In this document: positions 61,095 to 64,000 of the stretch, piece after piece
Position numbering within the stretch: the stretch's first letter is position 1
How the letters are laid out: each line of letters starts with the position of its first letter
NCBI GenBank assembly: GCA_045805265.1
Contig: JBJMLO010000011.1
Coordinates: forward strand, 124,001-188,000
Reading direction: 5' to 3'
Origin: JBJMLO01 sp045805265
GTDB lineage: Bacteria > Actinomycetota > UBA4738 > JACQTL01
Length of the DNA stretch: 64,000 bases
Position numbers and translations under genes: made by a program
The notes under the pieces: generated by a model
Database searches by the model: none
What the model was told of the DNA's origin: nothing
The model's input: the letters and a program-made list of their open reading frames with translations, nothing else

Positions 61095-62207
61095 ATGTTC
61101 AGCGCGGTCGTCGATCTCGTAATCGGCCTCGTCCTCGTCTTCTTTCTCCTCAGCCTCGTGACCTCGGGTGTGAACGAAGTCATCTCGAAATGGCTGAATC
61201 GGAGGAGCAGGTACCTCGTCGCGGCACTGGGGAAGCTCTTGGGTGGCCTGACGCCTCAGTTCCTCGGGCACCCACTGATCCAGGGGCTCGCGAAGAACGC
61301 GGATCGGCCCCCGTCCAAGCCGGCGACGGTGGGGACGAAGGCCGCTCCGCCCAATTCGAGTCCCGAAGTCAGCACCGACCTCAAGAACCTTCCCTCCTAC
61401 ATCCCCGCGCGGACCTTCGCGCTTGCCGTGATCTCGCTGGTGGCCGGCCAGGGAGGAGAAGCTCCCGCCCCGAGCGGAGGTGGAGGTGAGCCGACTACGG
61501 CCGACATGATCAGCAAGCTCCAGGGCTGGATCACTTCTCTCCCCGAGGATCACCTTCGTCGCTCGCTCCAGCTCCTCCTCACGGAAGCCGGCAACGACTT
61601 CAACCACTTCCTGAGCAACGTCGAGACGTGGTTCGACGACGCCATGGACCGGGTGTCGGGCTGGTACAAGAGAAAAACCAAGCGAATCATGCTGATCATC
61701 GGGTTGGGCGTTGCCGTGGCCCTCAACGCCGATACCCTGCTGCTCGGCAAGACCCTGTGGAACAACGGACCGCTCCGGGACAGCATCGTGGCCCAGGCCC
61801 AGAACGCCGTCGACACCGGAAGCGGAACAGGGACCCCGACTGGAACCCAGGTGGGTTCGGGTTTGCCGACCGCATGCTCCACATCGCCGGCCCCGACTCC
61901 CTCTCCCTCAGGCGTGTCGGCTGTCTCACAAGCGTCGCTCAAGTGCGTTGCAGCCGAGGTCAAGACCTTGAAGGAGCTGCAAATCCCGCTGGGGTGGTCC
62001 ACCAGGGCAGGAGACCCGCGCGTGCCTCACAACCTCGTTCAATGGCTGTTCAAAATCCTTGGTCTCCTGCTCACAGCCATGGCGCTGTCGATGGGAGCTC
62101 CGTTCTGGTTCGACCTTCTCAACAAGGTGGTGAACTTCCGCCTCTCGGGCGCCCCTCCACCCAAGAGCGCCGACGCCACACCACCACCAGCCGTTCCCAT
62201 TCACTGA
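61095..62207 (+). CDS. Uncharacterised membrane protein
   Basis: A 370-residue protein with an N-terminal helix (VVDLVIGLVLVFFLLSLVTS, residues 5-24), a soluble region of 170 residues, a central helix (RIMLIIGLGVAVALNADTLLL), a Ser/Pro/Thr-rich exported loop with two cysteines (about residues 255-300), and a C-terminal helix (WLFKILGLLLTAMALSMGAP) followed by FWFDLLNKVVNFR. ATG 61095 follows GGGAGGCCCCG. The ends (NEVISKWLNRRSRYL and the APFWFDLLNK block) look conserved in type, but I cannot assign a family. Codon bias is less extreme than neighbours. Confidence 0.7.
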   Translation: MFSAVVDLVIGLVLVFFLLSLVTSGVNEVISKWLNRRSRYLVAALGKLLGGLTPQFLGHPLIQGLAKNADRPPSKPATVGTKAAPPNSSPEVSTDLKNLPSYIPARTFALAVISLVAGQGGEAPAPSGGGGEPTTADMISKLQGWITSLPEDHLRRSLQLLLTEAGNDFNHFLSNVETWFDDAMDRVSGWYKRKTKRIMLIIGLGVAVALNADTLLLGKTLWNNGPLRDSIVAQAQNAVDTGSGTGTPTGTQVGSGLPTACSTSPAPTPSPSGVSAVSQASLKCVAAEVKTLKELQIPLGWSTRAGDPRVPHNLVQWLFKILGLLLTAMALSMGAPFWFDLLNKVVNFRLSGAPPPKSADATPPPAVPIH

Positions 62208-62280
62208 AGCCCCGCGCGTGTCCTTCGAGTCGGGACATCGTCGCCCAGGGACCAGGTCGACAGGATGGCCCTGGGCCCCG

Positions 62281-62919
62281 TCAGTCGATCTCCACGCGCT
62301 CGATGCCCAGCCGGTCGAGCCTCGCCCGGTGGCGTTGGAGCAGGTTCAGCACCATGGCCTTCTCGCCCTCGTCGCCGCCGAGCAGTGCGCGCAGCCGGGT
62401 GGCCTGCTGGAGGGCCCGGCGGGTCTGGGTGAGGGCCTCGCCGGCGATCCTGCGCGAGTAGGCCGCGAGCCGCTCGGCCACCGTCGGGTCCTCCTCCATG
62501 GCCCGGACCAGCTCCTCGAGCGCGAAGGACTCCTGCCACTCCCGGTCCCCCAGCGTCACCCGGATGATCTCGGCGGACACCGGGTCGAGCACCTCGACCA
62601 GCACGTCGGCGAAGTCCGAGACCAGCGCGTCGCCCACGTAGTGGAACGCCTGGGCCTCGACCCAGTCCGATGGCTCCGTCCCGTCGAAGAACGCGTCGAA
62701 GAACGGCCCGAACCGACGGGACAGGTCCTGCGAGCCGAACTCCCCCAGCCTGGCCTCGATCAGCCTGGAGTTGCGGTCCTCCCGGTCGGCGATGCCCACC
62801 TGGGCCTCCCGCCGGCGCTCGTCGGAGGCGAACCGGGCGTTGTCACGGGCCCGGGCCGCCGCGGCCCGCTCCCCGTAGGCGAGCGCGGCCAGCAGCTCGG
62901 CGATGGCGTCGCGTTCCAC
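62281..62919 (-). CDS. Ferritin-like MiaE_2 family protein
   Basis: A 212-residue all-helical protein matching actinobacterial ferritin-like (MiaE-like) proteins: AIAELLAALAYGERAAAARA, GIADREDRNSRLIEARL, the diagnostic PSDWVEAQAFHYVGDALVSDF, and RIAGEALTQTRRALQQATRL. The fold normally binds a di-iron centre; Glu and His are present in these helices, but hydroxylase activity on tRNA is only inferred from the Pfam name. GTG 62919 fits homologue starts; an earlier start at 63030 would overlap the divergent gene region. Confidence 0.8.
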   Translation of the reverse strand: MERDAIAELLAALAYGERAAAARARDNARFASDERRREAQVGIADREDRNSRLIEARLGEFGSQDLSRRFGPFFDAFFDGTEPSDWVEAQAFHYVGDALVSDFADVLVEVLDPVSAEIIRVTLGDREWQESFALEELVRAMEEDPTVAERLAAYSRRIAGEALTQTRRALQQATRLRALLGGDEGEKAMVLNLLQRHRARLDRLGIERVEID

Positions 62920-63044
62920 TTCCCGGGATTCTATGGGCGAAGCGAGGCAGGCAGCCGTCGCCCGGCGCCTGCGATCGGGCCTGCTGCCTGCGTGAACGCC
63001 AGGCCGGCCGGTTCGTGTCGGACCCTCCACCTACGCTTCGAGCC

Positions 63045-63323
63045 ATGGGAGAGGTCGTGTCCATCGAGGGATACCTGCTGGCCCGGGCAGGCCGCGGAGC
63101 CGTCGCGTCCGCCGGGGGCGGCGACGACGCGACGGTCTCGCGGCTCGAACGGGCCGTTCGCGCACTCGAATCGGCCCTGGAAGGAGCCGTGGGAATCGGG
63201 GATCTGGACGAACCGGTCGTCCGGCGCGAGCTGCTCGCCGTGAACGGCGCGGTAGCGGTCGGCCGCTATGCGCTGGCCGCCGAACGGACGGAGCGCCTCG
63301 TCACGCGGCTCCGGCGCCACTGA
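63045..63323 (+). CDS. Small hypothetical protein
   Basis: A 92-residue protein starting MGEVVSIEGYLLARAGRG, with a helical middle (VSRLERAVRALESALEGA) and a C-terminal helix ending RTERLVTRLRRH. No signal peptide, membrane span or metal site. ATG 63045 follows a weak purine stretch. It is divergent from the MiaE_2 gene. No family recognised, though strong third-position GC supports coding. Confidence 0.6.
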   Translation: MGEVVSIEGYLLARAGRGAVASAGGGDDATVSRLERAVRALESALEGAVGIGDLDEPVVRRELLAVNGAVAVGRYALAAERTERLVTRLRRH

Positions 63324-63646
63324 GCCGATCGGCTCGCGGCCGAGGAGGCCCGCCGCCGCCGCCGGCCGCCGGCCGGAGGGGTTCCGGGAAACAGCGAAGG
63401 GAGCAGGGATCATGCGCTGTCTGCTTCTCCCCCGGGTACCTCGGGATCGCTCCCCAGGGGCCCGGGTGTGCCTCCCGCGGCATGACGCGCGTGGGTGTCT
63501 GCTCCCTTCGCGGGGCCGTCACAGCGGCCTCGCCGATTCTACGCCCGGCTGGGCGCTGTGGAAAAGTCCGCCGCCGACGCTGGGGAGGCGTGGAAAACCT
63601 GTGGACGAGACACTATTGTCCGACGCGTCCCTCGGCCCAGGCTTGG
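63324..63646. other. 323-base gap between convergent genes
   Basis: It contains a long inverted repeat (63394-63511) and three DnaA-box-like sequences: TGTGGAAAA at 63557-63565, CGTGGAAAA at 63589-63597 and TGTGGACGA at 63600-63608. Both flanking genes end here, so neither regulates a downstream start nearby. No gene is evident. Confidence 0.45.
63394..63511. repeat. 13-bp perfect inverted repeat enclosing a possible structured RNA
   Basis: GCGAAGGGAGCAG (63394-63406) pairs perfectly with CTGCTCCCTTCGC (63499-63511). Inside, CATGCGC (63411-63417) pairs with GCGCGTG (63487-63493, one G-U), and CCCGGG (63431-63436) with CCCGGG (63461-63466), so three nested stems are possible around a 4x5 internal loop. 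The region lies between convergent genes and has no T-run for termination. It may encode a small RNA on either strand. Confidence 0.45.
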
Positions 63647-64000
63647 TCAGTCCTCCCGGGAGCGCCTCGGGCGGAGCAGGATCCACGCCAGCGCGATCGC
63701 CGCGACGGCCAGGCCCGCCACGGCCGCCGCCGGCACGGACGGCTGGGGGACGGCGCCCGCGATTCGGCTCCGGAGGCGCACCGGCCGGCGGAAGTACCGG
63801 ATCTGCCATTCACGCTTCTCGGCCTCCCGGCGCAGGTCGCGGTCGGGGTTCACAGCGACGGGATGGCCGACCAGCTCGAGCATGGGCATGTCCGTGACGG
63901 AGTCCGAGTATGCGTGGGACCCGGCGAGGTCGATCCCGTGCTCCTCGGCCAGCTCCCGGATGGCCTCCGCCTTGCCCTGGCCGTAGGCGTACCGCTCGAG
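63647..64000 (-). CDS. HAD-IB family hydrolase, C-terminal part (cut by window end)
   Basis: The last 117 residues of a SerB-like HAD-IB phosphatase. Visible: GQGKAEAIRELAEEHGIDL, the Mg-binding motif YSDSVTDMPMLELVG, VAVNPDRDLRREAEKREWQI, then a single C-terminal membrane helix (VPAAAVAGLAVAAIALAWIL) and a basic tail. The nucleophile motif DxDGT lies outside the window. The protein type with a C-terminal anchor sits next to Tad loci in actinobacteria (Rv3661 beside Rv3660c), which matches the context here. Confidence 0.9.
   Translation of the reverse strand, partial: LERYAYGQGKAEAIRELAEEHGIDLAGSHAYSDSVTDMPMLELVGHPVAVNPDRDLRREAEKREWQIRYFRRPVRLRSRIAGAVPQPSVPAAAVAGLAVAAIALAWILLRPRRSRED

Noticed and set aside
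60784..61122. 112-codon frame upstream of the unknown membrane gene
   Set aside because: Starts within the promoter -10, has no ribosome binding site and shows no conserved motif.
63557..63608. Second origin-like cluster of DnaA-box-like sequences
   Set aside because: None of the three copies matches the consensus exactly and the context is the gap between two convergent genes.

Overview
The window is high-GC DNA (roughly 70% G+C, strong G/C bias in third codon positions) from an actinobacterium. The evidence is family-level: an HspR-controlled dnaK operon with a HAIR-like operator, two F420-type LLM oxidoreductases, a DUF5318 gene next to a class A PBP, a DUF6186 protein, a ferritin-like MiaE_2 protein, and a Tad pilus operon in the same gene order as Mycobacterium tuberculosis Rv3660c-Rv3654c beside an Rv3661-like HAD hydrolase. 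No rRNA, phage, IS element, integrase or CRISPR array is visible. Nothing places the organism in a well-known genus; a poorly sampled actinobacterial lineage is an inference. Genes are very tightly packed, with many four-base GTGA/ATGA stop-start overlaps.

Layout. 1-10.6 kb: dodecin, a DUF2090 aldolase-like protein, two small membrane proteins, an ECF sigma factor with a membrane-anchored partner, a zinc-ribbon/beta-domain pair, an MBL hydrolase, a GT2 glycosyltransferase, an MFS exporter and a secreted protein. 10.6-15.1 kb: LemA, a membrane-anchored DUF3137-like protein, two LLM oxidoreductases flanking a decayed Phd/VapC toxin-antitoxin module, and a small protein with a ribbon-helix-helix-like end. 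15.2-22.9 kb: one heat-shock operon dnaK-grpE-dnaJ-hspR-GNAT-clpB behind a consensus housekeeping promoter and a HAIR-like inverted repeat. 23-26 kb: a lytic transglycosylase lipoprotein and a membrane Fe-S oxidoreductase preceded by a perfect palindrome.

26-35.4 kb is the most unusual block: a soluble histidine kinase, its NarL-type regulator, a large all-HEAT-repeat protein, a PelF-like GT4 glycosyltransferase with its own C-terminal HEAT repeats, and UDP-glucose 6-dehydrogenase. This reads as a regulated exopolysaccharide module. 35.4-45.2 kb is housekeeping: trpD, tRNA-Gly(CCC), nth, dnaB with a mini-intein, rpsF-ssb-rpsR-rplI, a DedA protein, panB, and a large membrane protein. 45.3-52 kb holds two more NarL-type regulators, two polyprenol-dependent mannosyltransferase-like membrane proteins and a membrane PAS histidine kinase. 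52-60.4 kb has a class A PBP, DUF5318 and the Tad operon (cpaE-cpaF-tadB-tadC-flp-tadE-tadE-like). 61-64 kb has an unknown membrane protein, a MiaE_2 protein, a small hypothetical protein and the 3' end of a HAD-IB hydrolase.

Cross-cutting signal: three two-component genes (26.5, 48.9 and 49.8 kb) are preceded by sites of the form YTSAAS-N15-GCCGA, similar to sigma-28/WhiG promoters, and a looser copy lies upstream of the Tad operon. This hints at a shared regulon linking sensing, surface polysaccharide and pili. It rests on visual pattern matching only.
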